Positions 1 to 7,090 of a stretch of DNA of 64,000 nt are shown piece by piece. The position numbers and the translations under genes were made by a program. Within the stretch, counting starts at the first letter, position 1; each line of letters starts with the position of its first letter. The stretch covers positions 1,425,501-1,489,500 of the forward strand of contig NC_011146.1 of the NCBI RefSeq assembly GCF_000020725.1. Direction: 5' to 3'. The notes under the pieces were generated by a model, which saw nothing but the letters and a program-made list of their open reading frames with translations, made no database searches and was not told the DNA's origin. Source of the DNA: Citrifermentans bemidjiense Bem (GTDB lineage: Bacteria; Desulfobacterota; Desulfuromonadia; Geobacterales; Geobacteraceae).

Positions 1-1
1 C

Positions 2-487
2 CTGTGCGATATCGATTTCTTCAAGAATTACAACGACCATTACGGGCACGTGGCCGGGGACAAATGCCTGCAGTCCTTCGGGGAACTGCTCCAGGGAAGC
101 TTCAAGAGGGCGGGGGAGGTGCCGGCGCGCTACGGCGGCGAGGAGTTCGCCGTCGTGCTCCCGGACAGCAGGCCGGAAATTGCCGAGGGGCTTGGGGAGC
201 GGCTGCGTCGGATGCTGCAGGAAAAGGCGCTGCCGCACGAGGCGTCGGAGCTGGGGGTGGTGACCGTAAGCGTCGGTGTGTCGGGAGGGCTCGTGGCGCG
301 GGGCCAGGACGCCGAGTGGTTCATCAAGGAAGCTGACCGGGCGCTGTACCTTGCCAAGTCCGGAGGAAGAAACAGGGTCGCCCTATCTTCCCAATGCGCG
401 CCAGAGTCCGGCGATTCCCATGAGGGCTACGGCGACCCCTGCGAGCCGGAGCATGACCTGGTGAAGCTTACCGGATATGGCGCTTGA
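2..487 (+). CDS. GGDEF-domain diguanylate cyclase, C-terminal part
   Basis: The reading frame is open from the window edge, so the N-terminus and any sensor domain lie upstream. What is visible is most of a GGDEF domain, which makes cyclic di-GMP from two GTP. It begins with the CDIDFFKNYND metal and nucleotide-binding segment and the HVAGD turn. The GGEEF active-site loop (RYGGEEFAVV) follows about 50 residues later, and the typical end ADRALYLAKSGGRNRV comes next. GGEEF is a catalytically competent variant. No RxxD inhibitory site is seen five residues before the loop. After the domain there is a tail of about 35 residues of unremarkable composition that runs 105 bases into the 3' end of the convergent membrane-protein gene. 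The function is clear from the motif; the signal sensed is unknown. Confidence 0.9.
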   Translation: MCDIDFFKNYNDHYGHVAGDKCLQSFGELLQGSFKRAGEVPARYGGEEFAVVLPDSRPEIAEGLGERLRRMLQEKALPHEASELGVVTVSVGVSGGLVARGQDAEWFIKEADRALYLAKSGGRNRVALSSQCAPESGDSHEGYGDPCEPEHDLVKLTGYGA

Positions 488-1042
488 CGCGGTGCCGAAG
501 CCGAGCATGACGGGAATCGTTCCCGCTCCCAGGGCCGCCATGGTGGCGGCGCCGGTCAGTGCGCTGCCGGTTCCCGCCGCGGCCACGAGCGGCGCGTAGA
601 CCATGCCGCAGGGAAGGAGCCCCAGAACGAGCCCCAGGGGAAGCGACGCCAGCGGGGCCCGGGCTGAGAGCGCGCGCTTGAGCGGCTTGGAGAGGAAGCT
701 CGCAGCACCCCTTTCAAAGACGGAGAGCTTCAGGGCGTCGAGGCCGAGTGCCGAGCTAAGGCCGATCATGACCACCAGCAGGTTCGCGCCGGCGAGAAAC
801 CAGAAGGAGGCGGACTTGAGCGCCACCAGGTCAAGGGCGGAGCCGGCGAGTCCGGCCACTGCCCCGAGCAGGGTGTAGGTGGCGACCCGGCCGAGGTTGT
901 AGCAGAGCTGGGAAAAGATGCGCGCGCGTAGCGGCGCCTCGTTGTCCCTCAAAGAAAGGGCCGCCACCACTCCGCCACACATCCCTATGCAGTGGAAGCT
1001 TCCCGTCGCACCCGCCAAAAAAGCCAACCATACTACCAGCAT
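383..1042 (-). CDS. TauE/SafE-family (UreH-like) membrane protein at the end of the cbb3 cluster
   Basis: This is a polytopic membrane protein of 219 residues with about six hydrophobic segments. Near the N-terminus it has the signature GSFHCIGMCGG, typical of the TauE/SafE or UreH-like transmembrane family often found beside cco/fix genes. The GLLPCGMVY motif in the second half is the related repeat. Members next to cbb3 assembly genes are thought to move metal or sulfur species; the substrate here is not shown by the sequence. The start at 1042 is preceded by GGAGGT; an in-frame ATG 63 bases upstream lacks such a site. It follows ccoS in the same direction after a gap of about 240 bases that holds a palindromic repeat pair, so it may be a separate transcript. 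Confidence 0.8.
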   Translation of the reverse strand: MLVVWLAFLAGATGSFHCIGMCGGVVAALSLRDNEAPLRARIFSQLCYNLGRVATYTLLGAVAGLAGSALDLVALKSASFWFLAGANLLVVMIGLSSALGLDALKLSVFERGAASFLSKPLKRALSARAPLASLPLGLVLGLLPCGMVYAPLVAAAGTGSALTGAATMAALGAGTIPVMLGFGTASSAISGKLHQVMLRLAGVAVALMGIAGLWRALGR

Positions 1043-1119
1043 CGAACCTCCAGCTCCTTCTGCGACGTTCTCTGATCCCATGCTCAAGCTTCGCAACGTG
1101 ATCACTTGCAGCTTTTAAG

Positions 1120-1235
1120 CTCCCTCCCCCCTTGCGGGGGAGGGTCGGGGTGGGGGGGGAGGGCGCCATATGCGACGTTGTTGGCAGCTTCACCCACCCC
1201 CCGACCCCCTCCCGTCAAGGGAGGGGGAGACCCGC
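1120..1235. repeat. Inverted pair of C-rich REP-like palindromes
   Basis: Two copies of one element lie head to head. The left copy reads, on the minus strand, CACCCCGACC then CTCCCCCGCAAGGGGGGAG. The right copy reads CCCCCCGACCCC then CTCCCGTCAAGGGAGGG. Each can fold into a small hairpin. The arrangement resembles a bacterial interspersed mosaic element between ccoS and the TauE-like gene. Related copies lie near 20.4/21.7 kb and 26.06 kb. Confidence 0.7.
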
Positions 1236-1286
1236 TACCCGTCCTCGGTCGAAGTGCAGCCTGAATTGTCAGCGCCTCTCCCCTCC

Positions 1287-1448
1287 CTACTTCCGCCTCT
1301 TCTCCCGCTCGTCTTCATCCAGCATCCGGTGTTTGGGGCGCTCCATGTCGTGGAATTCCCCGCGCCGCACCGCCCAGAGAAAGACGAGCCAGCATGCGCA
1401 TCCGAGAAAAAGCGACAGCCCCATCAAGGCGATAAGTGAGCTAGCCAT
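1287..1448 (-). CDS. ccoS: cbb3-type cytochrome oxidase assembly protein CcoS
   Basis: This short gene encodes 53 residues: one N-terminal transmembrane helix (about residues 4-26, LIALMGLSLFLGCACWLVFLW) followed by a charged tail rich in D, E, K and R (HRMLDEDEREKRRK). That is the usual CcoS/FixS layout of around 50-60 residues. CcoS acts with the CcoI copper ATPase in maturation of the heme-copper centre of cbb3 oxidase. Its ATG lies inside the end of ccoI, so the genes overlap by eight bases (ATGGCTAG) and are probably translationally coupled. It is the last gene of the cco run. Confidence 0.92.
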   Translation of the reverse strand: MASSLIALMGLSLFLGCACWLVFLWAVRRGEFHDMERPKHRMLDEDEREKRRK

Positions 1449-3861
1449 TTCTTGTCCTCATAAGTTTGAGCGAGTTGCCGACCACGCAAATCGAACTGAG
1501 CGCCATGGCAGCTGCAGCATACACCGGCGTCAGCCGCCCGGTCATGGCCAACGGGACGCCGACCACGTTGTAGAGAAAAGCCCAGGCCAGATTCTGCCGC
1601 ACTACGGCCATGGTGCGCCGCGCCATCCGGTGGGCCTCGGCCAGCCGCTCCAGGTCGGGCTTGGCGAGCACCAGGTCGGAGGTCTCCATGGCGATGTCGG
1701 TCCCCCCCGCGACTGCGCAGCCGACGTCGGCAGCCGAAAGCGCCGGGGCGTCGTTGATGCCGTCGCCCACCATAAGGACGGTTCCCCCTTCCTCGCGCAA
1801 CCTCTCGATCTTCGCCGCCTTTTCCGCCGGGGAAAGCTCCCCCCAAGCCTTATCTATCCCGGCGGCCAGCGCCGCTTTTTCGGTGCACTCCTGCCGGTCG
1901 CCGCTGAATAGAAGCGTCCCGATCCCCCCCCTCTTGAAGTAGGAAACGAGCCCCGGCGCATCCTCCCGGATCCGGTCCTTCAACACCAGCGCGCCGCAGT
2001 AACGCCCCCTGCGCGCAACCCCTACCACGATCCCCCCCTCCGGCGACTCGACCCGTTCGGGGACGCCGCTGGCGCCGGTCCGCTTCAGGAAACAGATGCT
2101 GCCGACGGCGACCGCTTCCCCGGCGACCCTGCCGGTGACCCCGCCGCCGGCGAGACTCACCAGCTCCTCTCCCACCGGGTAGGCGATGCCGTTTGCCTCG
2201 GCGTACTCGCGCACCGCTTTCGCGATGGGGTGCAGCGAGCCCCGCTCCACCGCAGCGGCGAGCGCCAGGACCTCGCCGCGGGAAAGTCCCTGCGCCGGCT
2301 GAACGTCAACCAGCATGGGAGTCCCGCAGGTGAGGGTGCCGGTCTTGTCGAAGACGGCGACGGTGACCCGGCTCAGCCGCTCCAGGATGTCCCCCCCTTT
2401 GAAAATAACCCCGGCGGAGGCGGCGGCGCCGGTCCCGGCGAGGATGGCCGTGGGAGTCGCGAGGCCAAGGGCGCAGGGGCAGGCGATGACGACGACGGCC
2501 AAGGCGGTCATGAGGCTGGGGCCGAACTCCCCACCCACCGAGTAGTGCCAGCAGAAGGTGGCGACGGCGAGGGTGAGGACAGCGGGTACGAAATAACCGC
2601 TGATCCGGTCCGCCAGGCGCTGGATCGGCGCGCGGCGGCTCTGCGCCTGCTCCACCAGGCGCGCCACGCGGGCGATGAAGCTTTCCTCCACCTCCCTGTC
2701 GCAGCGCACCCGGACGGCTCCGGTCAGGTTGCAGCTTCCCGCAATCACCTGGTCTCCCGCCTGCTTGTAAAGGGGGAGCGGCTCGCCGGTCGCGGCGGAC
2801 TCGTCGACGTCCGTGGCCTCTTCGGCTATGGTGCCGTCAACGGGGAAGCGTTCCCCCGGGGAAACCAGGATCAGGTCGCCCGGACGTAGAAGGGAGGGGT
2901 CGACCGGCTCCAGCTCGTCTCCCTTGAAGCGTTGCGCTTCACCGGAGCAAAGTTCCATGAGCCTCTCGATCCCGCTGGAGGCCCTCCTTTTGGCGGCATT
3001 TTCCAGGAGCCTCCCTATGAGGATCAGGGTGACGATCATCGCCGCGGTCTCGAAGTACACCTCCTCGCCGGCGAAGGTCGCATAGACGCTGTAGCCGTAC
3101 GAGGAGAGGGCGCCTGTGGCGATGAGGAGTTCCATGTTGGGGGAGCCGTTGACGATGCCGCGCCAGGCGCCGCGAAGAAAGGGCCAGCCGCAGTAAAAGA
3201 CCACCGGCGTCGTCACCAGCCACGAGAAGAGCTGCAGGTAATTCTTCATCTGCTCGTCGATGCCCAGGAAGTAGCCGGCGTAAAGGGCGAAGGCATAGGC
3301 CATGAGCTGCATGGAGAGAAAGGCCGCGGTGCCGAAACGAAAGAGGAGATCCTTGTGCTCGTTCAGCGCCACTTCTTTAGCTGCGTTGCGGGTGTAGGGG
3401 CGGGGGAGGTAGCCCAACTCGTCGATCCTGGAGAAGATCTGCGCCGGCGAGGTGCGCGAGCCGTCGAAAAGTACGCGCGCCCTTCCGGTGGCGTAGTTGA
3501 CGCGGACTTCTTGTACTCCGGCGATCCTCCCGATGATTTTTTCGTTGAGCCAGACGCAGGAGGCGCAGCGGATGCCGTCGATGATGATGTCGATGGCACT
3601 CGCAGCGCCGGCTTGGTAGACGAAGCGGGCGAGGTAGCTCTCCTGGTACTTCCCCTGGAAGGCCTGCGGGGAAAGGCCACTCTCCCGCCACTCCCTGCGC
3701 CGGTAGAAGTCCGCGAGCCCGGCCCCGTTGATGACGAGGTAGGCGCCGTGGCAGCCGTGGCAGCAAAAGCTCAAGGTAGCGTCGTCCGCGCGCTCCTCCA
3801 CCAGCGCCCCGGCGGGGATCTCGGCTCCGCAGTGAAAGCATGGGAATTGGGCGGCCGTCAA
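1441..3861 (-). CDS. ccoI: Copper-translocating P-type ATPase CcoI (FixI)
   Basis: This is an 806-residue P1B-type ATPase that exports copper across the inner membrane for cbb3 oxidase assembly. In order, it has an N-terminal Cys-rich zinc-finger-like region (CFHC at residues 8-11, CCHGC near 33-37) and a heavy-metal-associated domain with CASC at 99-102. Paired transmembrane helices follow, then the actuator loop with TGEPLP, the membrane CPCALGLATP motif, the phosphorylation site DKTGTLT, and MVGDGINDAPAL near the end. The extra Cys-rich N-terminus is characteristic of CcoI/FixI rather than general CopA. The start codon is TTG and overlaps the ccoH stop as TTGA, so translation is probably coupled. 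It sits between ccoH and ccoS. Confidence 0.95.
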   Translation of the reverse strand: MTAAQFPCFHCGAEIPAGALVEERADDATLSFCCHGCHGAYLVINGAGLADFYRRREWRESGLSPQAFQGKYQESYLARFVYQAGAASAIDIIIDGIRCASCVWLNEKIIGRIAGVQEVRVNYATGRARVLFDGSRTSPAQIFSRIDELGYLPRPYTRNAAKEVALNEHKDLLFRFGTAAFLSMQLMAYAFALYAGYFLGIDEQMKNYLQLFSWLVTTPVVFYCGWPFLRGAWRGIVNGSPNMELLIATGALSSYGYSVYATFAGEEVYFETAAMIVTLILIGRLLENAAKRRASSGIERLMELCSGEAQRFKGDELEPVDPSLLRPGDLILVSPGERFPVDGTIAEEATDVDESAATGEPLPLYKQAGDQVIAGSCNLTGAVRVRCDREVEESFIARVARLVEQAQSRRAPIQRLADRISGYFVPAVLTLAVATFCWHYSVGGEFGPSLMTALAVVVIACPCALGLATPTAILAGTGAAASAGVIFKGGDILERLSRVTVAVFDKTGTLTCGTPMLVDVQPAQGLSRGEVLALAAAVERGSLHPIAKAVREYAEANGIAYPVGEELVSLAGGGVTGRVAGEAVAVGSICFLKRTGASGVPERVESPEGGIVVGVARRGRYCGALVLKDRIREDAPGLVSYFKRGGIGTLLFSGDRQECTEKAALAAGIDKAWGELSPAEKAAKIERLREEGGTVLMVGDGINDAPALSAADVGCAVAGGTDIAMETSDLVLAKPDLERLAEAHRMARRTMAVVRQNLAWAFLYNVVGVPLAMTGRLTPVYAAAAMALSSICVVGNSLKLMRTRNG

Positions 3862-4319
3862 TTGAAGAACACCACCCTTTGGCTCGCGCTGGCCTCGCCC
3901 CTGGTGAAGAGGAGCACCCCCTGAAGCTCACTCTGGGCGGATACCGGCAACGAAGTCCGGAATACCCCAGGTGCGCTCTCGGCAAGCTGCAGCGGCAACG
4001 CGGAGCTGTCCGTTTTTTTGCCGGGGTGCAGGGAAAGGCTCCCTCCGGCAACCGGCGCCCCCTTCTCGTCGCAGACGCGAACCAGCAGGTCGCGCCCGGC
4101 AAGCGTCGCCGTCAGGGTCCATTTGAGCCCTGGGTTCCTGGCGCCGCTTCGGGTGCGGTCGTAGTTGAGCCCGTTGCGGTAATAGTCGGGATCGGTGACG
4201 CGGCTCGCAAGCATCCCGGAGGCGAAAAAGGTAGCGGCCATGCCGGCGATGAAGATGCCGAACAGCGTCACTAGGACGACCCGGTAGCAGCAGGTGGTTT
4301 TGGTGGTGCGCTTGGTCAT
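3858..4319 (-). CDS. ccoH: FixH/CcoH-family cbb3 assembly protein
   Basis: The protein has 153 residues with one N-terminal membrane anchor (residues about 13-35) and a periplasmic beta-rich domain. The conserved FixH features include DPDYYRNGLNYD just after the anchor and the Gly/Leu-rich C-terminal half ending in RVVFFN. FixH proteins help assemble or stabilise cbb3 oxidase together with the CcoI ATPase. It lies between ccoG and ccoI, with 16 bases to ccoG and a stop/start overlap with ccoI. Confidence 0.88.
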   Translation of the reverse strand: MTKRTTKTTCCYRVVLVTLFGIFIAGMAATFFASGMLASRVTDPDYYRNGLNYDRTRSGARNPGLKWTLTATLAGRDLLVRVCDEKGAPVAGGSLSLHPGKKTDSSALPLQLAESAPGVFRTSLPVSAQSELQGVLLFTRGEASASQRVVFFN

Positions 4320-4335
4320 GCTTTCTCCCTTGTCG

Positions 4336-5559
4336 TTACTCCACTGCCACCGGGAGCGGCGTCGCCGCCAGCACCCTTCCTTGCGACACGAGCCTCAGTT
4401 CGGCGTTCAGCGCCCTCGCCGGCGCCGGTTTCACCTTGAGCGCCAGGTCCACCTTCCGGTTCTGGTTCGCAGCGAGCTGCAACCCTTGCACCGGCCCGAT
4501 CAGCTCCATCTGGCGCCCCGGCAGCGGCGCCACTTTCAGCGAGAAGAAACCGGCGCGGGTGGCGCGGTTCTCCAGGTAGACCGTGTAGAAGTTGACCAGG
4601 GAGCCGTCCGGGAGCCGCTTCACCTCGGCGCCTGCGCTACGCTGCAGCTTCAGGGTCGCTTCCTTTCTCCCCGCGACGCCTGCGGCCAAGGCTAACGCCA
4701 ATAACAGCAGCACCGCCCCCAAAAGGAGGGCCTTCCGGTTCAGTCGGACCGGCTCCCCCGGCAGGTTGCCGAAGCTGTATCGGATGAGGCCGGAGCATCC
4801 GCGCTTCTCCATCACTTCCCGGCAGGCGTCGAGGCAGCGCCCGCAGTTGATGCACTCGACCTGCAGGCCGTCGCGGATGTCGATCCCCATGGGGCAGGAC
4901 CTGACGCAGGCGCCGCAGCGAAGGCAGGCATCTTTTCGGGCCGGGTCGAATTCCAGCGTCAGGGTGCCGCGCTCCATGGTCATGAGCTGGATCCTGCCGT
5001 AGGGGCAGACGCTCTTGCAGAAGCTCCGCCGCACGAAGGCGAGGTCCAGGTACACCAGCAGCAAAACGGTGATGAGGGTGGTCCCTGCGACGGGGCCGAT
5101 ACCCCCGGTTATGAGACGCTGGAAAAACTGCGGCGGCGCTATGAAGTACCAGACCAGGTTGCAGGCTACGAGTGCTGCGAGGGCGAGGTAGGAAAGGTGA
5201 CGCGCCAGCCGTTGCCAGAGCGCGGGCTTAAGCCCTGCAAGCCTTGCGTCCATCCAGTCGGCCAAGTCGCACAATGTGGTCTGGGGGCAGAGCCAACCGC
5301 ACCAGACCCGACCGAAGAGCATGGTGACGAATAAGAATCCAAAGACCAGGATCAGTACCACGATGAGGAAGAGGTAGAACTCCTCGATGCGGAGGCTTGC
5401 GCCGAAGAAGAGGAGGGTCCTGCTGCCGGCATCCAGGCGCAGCAGGGATTGCCCCCCTATCTGGAAAAACGGGATCGCCAGCAGGAGGAGCGAGGCCAGC
5501 CACTGTACGCCTTCGCGCCAGGGGGCCAGGCGCCCGCTCCGCTTGTTCCCTTGCCTCAA
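4336..5559 (-). CDS. ccoG: cbb3 oxidase accessory ferredoxin-type protein CcoG (FixG)
   Basis: This is a 407-residue membrane protein carrying two 4Fe-4S motifs, CLRCGACVRSCP (Cys 212, 215, 218, 222) and CINCGRCLDAC (Cys 236, 239, 242, 246). An upstream CGWLCPQ motif (87-93) and CKSVCPYG (181-188) are also present, as is typical for CcoG/RdxA. A C-terminal immunoglobulin-like FixG domain follows the last membrane helix. CcoG is known as a copper(II) reductase or redox partner in the copper supply to cbb3 oxidase. The start codon appears to be TTG, overlapping the ccoP stop (TTGA). Helices near residues 20-40 and 60-85 and several later ones fit the family. Confidence 0.93.
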   Translation of the reverse strand: MRQGNKRSGRLAPWREGVQWLASLLLLAIPFFQIGGQSLLRLDAGSRTLLFFGASLRIEEFYLFLIVVLILVFGFLFVTMLFGRVWCGWLCPQTTLCDLADWMDARLAGLKPALWQRLARHLSYLALAALVACNLVWYFIAPPQFFQRLITGGIGPVAGTTLITVLLLVYLDLAFVRRSFCKSVCPYGRIQLMTMERGTLTLEFDPARKDACLRCGACVRSCPMGIDIRDGLQVECINCGRCLDACREVMEKRGCSGLIRYSFGNLPGEPVRLNRKALLLGAVLLLLALALAAGVAGRKEATLKLQRSAGAEVKRLPDGSLVNFYTVYLENRATRAGFFSLKVAPLPGRQMELIGPVQGLQLAANQNRKVDLALKVKPAPARALNAELRLVSQGRVLAATPLPVAVE

Positions 5560-6047
5560 AGCGACAGCACGAACTGTACGAGCCCCTGCACTTTTTCGCC
5601 GGAGAGGTCGTTCTTGAAGCCGGGCATACCCCCGGGACGGCCGTCGACGATGCTGCTGGTAACGTCCGGGGCGGTCCTGCCGTATTTGAATTGCTTGCGG
5701 GTCAGGTCGGGGCCGATGCCCCCTTTGCCGTCCGCTCCGTGGCAGGCGACGCAGCGCTCGGCGAACTCCTTCTTACCTTCGGCGATAAGGTCGGTGCTTC
5801 TGATCTCCTCGTTGGCGCTGCGCGGCGCCGCTTTCTCCAGTTTCTCTTTCTGGACCGCCAGCCGGGCCTCTTTGGCCTTCTTGATCGTGTCGAACTCGGC
5901 GTAGGAACTCCAGCCGCTGAACAGGTAGTACCCCATGAAGGGGACGGCCCAGAGGATGAGCCCGTAGAACAGGATCCTGAAGACCAGCGGGGTTTTCTTT
6001 TCCGGGCGGTACCTGATGCCGTCGTACTCCTTATTTTCGTCGGACAT
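5556..6047 (-). CDS. ccoP: Short single-heme CcoP-type cytochrome c subunit of cbb3 oxidase
   Basis: This 163-residue protein has a short cytoplasmic N-terminus, one membrane helix (about residues 21-43), a charged linker and a single c-heme site, CVACH (99-103). The probable distal Met ligand is in GGMPGF. Canonical CcoP is about 300 residues with two heme sites, so one domain is absent here, while CcoO has gained one. The start at 6047 is chosen because AGGAGG lies five bases upstream; a longer reading frame beginning at 6083 has no such site. The gene overlaps ccoQ by 17 bases at its start and the ccoG start codon at its stop. Confidence 0.9.
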   Translation of the reverse strand: MSDENKEYDGIRYRPEKKTPLVFRILFYGLILWAVPFMGYYLFSGWSSYAEFDTIKKAKEARLAVQKEKLEKAAPRSANEEIRSTDLIAEGKKEFAERCVACHGADGKGGIGPDLTRKQFKYGRTAPDVTSSIVDGRPGGMPGFKNDLSGEKVQGLVQFVLSL

Positions 6048-6216
6048 CTCGTCCTCCTTTGCCGTTCTCTTCGGGGTGGTCATCGTTCATCATCCGGTAC
6101 TTCGGCTCCTCGCCGCTGGCCTTGTGCTTTTTGCTGTAGGTCCGTGCCACGATGGCGGCGAAGACGAGGAAGAGCAGGATGGTGACTCCCAGGTAGTAGA
6201 TGCTCGCAAGATCCAT
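6031..6216 (-). CDS. ccoQ: CcoQ-like small subunit of cbb3 oxidase
   Basis: The protein is 61 residues with one hydrophobic helix (about residues 5-25) followed by a basic and acidic cytoplasmic tail (KKHKASGEEPKYRMMNDD). This matches the CcoQ/FixQ layout, a non-catalytic subunit that stabilises the complex. It lies between ccoO (one base away) and ccoP (overlapping), as in other cco operons. Sequence conservation in this family is low, so the call rests on layout and position. Confidence 0.8.
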   Translation of the reverse strand: MDLASIYYLGVTILLFLVFAAIVARTYSKKHKASGEEPKYRMMNDDHPEENGKGGRDVRRK

Positions 6217-6217
6217 A

Positions 6218-7078
6218 TCAGCGCCTGTGCACGGATTTGATGTAGGTGACCACCTTCCAGGTCCTATCCTTCCCTAGCGAGTCGCCGAAGCCGGGCATGC
6301 CGGCCTGGGTGCCGCTGTAGATCGTGCCGAAGATGGCCGCGTCCGGCTTATCCATGTCACGCAGGTCCGGTCCCACCTCGCCCTTCAACTCCTCCCCGTG
6401 GCACTGGCCGCAATGCTCGCGATAGAGCGCCTTTCCCTCCGGGAGCACGGACATGTTGTCCTGGTAGGGGTTCTTCAGCTCGCCCAGCACGGCGGCGCGG
6501 CCGGTCTTTCTCCAGGGGATGTCGTTTCCGACCTTCTGCAGGTAGGCGACCATGGCGTCCAGCTCCGTCTTCCCCTTGAGCGCGTCCAGGTCCGCCTGGG
6601 TGTAGGGGAAGTTGAGCGCCTTCATCTTCCGCTCGCTAAGGCTTGAGTCGAGCGGCTGGTTCATGAAGGCATAGGCGGGCATGTTGGAGCGGGGCACCAT
6701 GGAGCGGGGATCCTTCATGTGTTTCACGTGCCAGGCGTCGGGGTACTTGCCGCCGATCCGGGCGAGATCCGGCCCGTTTCTCCGGGAGCCCCAGAGGAAG
6801 GGCTGGTCGTAGACGAACTCGCCGCTTTTGGAGTACTCGCCGTAGCGCTCCACGTCGGATAAGAGCGGGCGCACCGTCTGGGTGTGGCAGTTGTTGCACC
6901 CCTCGCGGATGTAGATGTCGCGCCCCTCCAACTGCAGCGGCGTGTAGGGTTTCACCGAGGCGATAGCAAGCTTCGGGTCGTTGATCCACCGGAAGGGGAT
7001 CACCATGGTGATGACGGTGCCGACCAGGATGGTGACGGTGGCCAGGAGCAGGAAAACGATCGGTTTTTTCTCTATCAT
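6218..7078 (-). CDS. ccoO: Extended two-heme CcoO subunit of cbb3 oxidase
   Basis: This is a 286-residue membrane-anchored cytochrome c. One helix (residues about 7-27) is followed by a classic CcoO domain with CNNCH at 61-65, the WGSRRNGPDLARIGGKY segment and PRSNMPAY with the Met ligand. After about residue 200 there is a second cytochrome c domain with CGQCH at 223-227, GPDL and a probable Met in AGMPGFG. Ordinary CcoO is about 200 residues with one heme, so the C-terminal domain is extra and resembles a CcoP heme domain. It transfers electrons to CcoN. It has 12 bases to ccoN and one base to ccoQ. Confidence 0.94.
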   Translation of the reverse strand: MIEKKPIVFLLLATVTILVGTVITMVIPFRWINDPKLAIASVKPYTPLQLEGRDIYIREGCNNCHTQTVRPLLSDVERYGEYSKSGEFVYDQPFLWGSRRNGPDLARIGGKYPDAWHVKHMKDPRSMVPRSNMPAYAFMNQPLDSSLSERKMKALNFPYTQADLDALKGKTELDAMVAYLQKVGNDIPWRKTGRAAVLGELKNPYQDNMSVLPEGKALYREHCGQCHGEELKGEVGPDLRDMDKPDAAIFGTIYSGTQAGMPGFGDSLGKDRTWKVVTYIKSVHRR

Positions 7079-7090
7079 GGCGTCTCCTCC

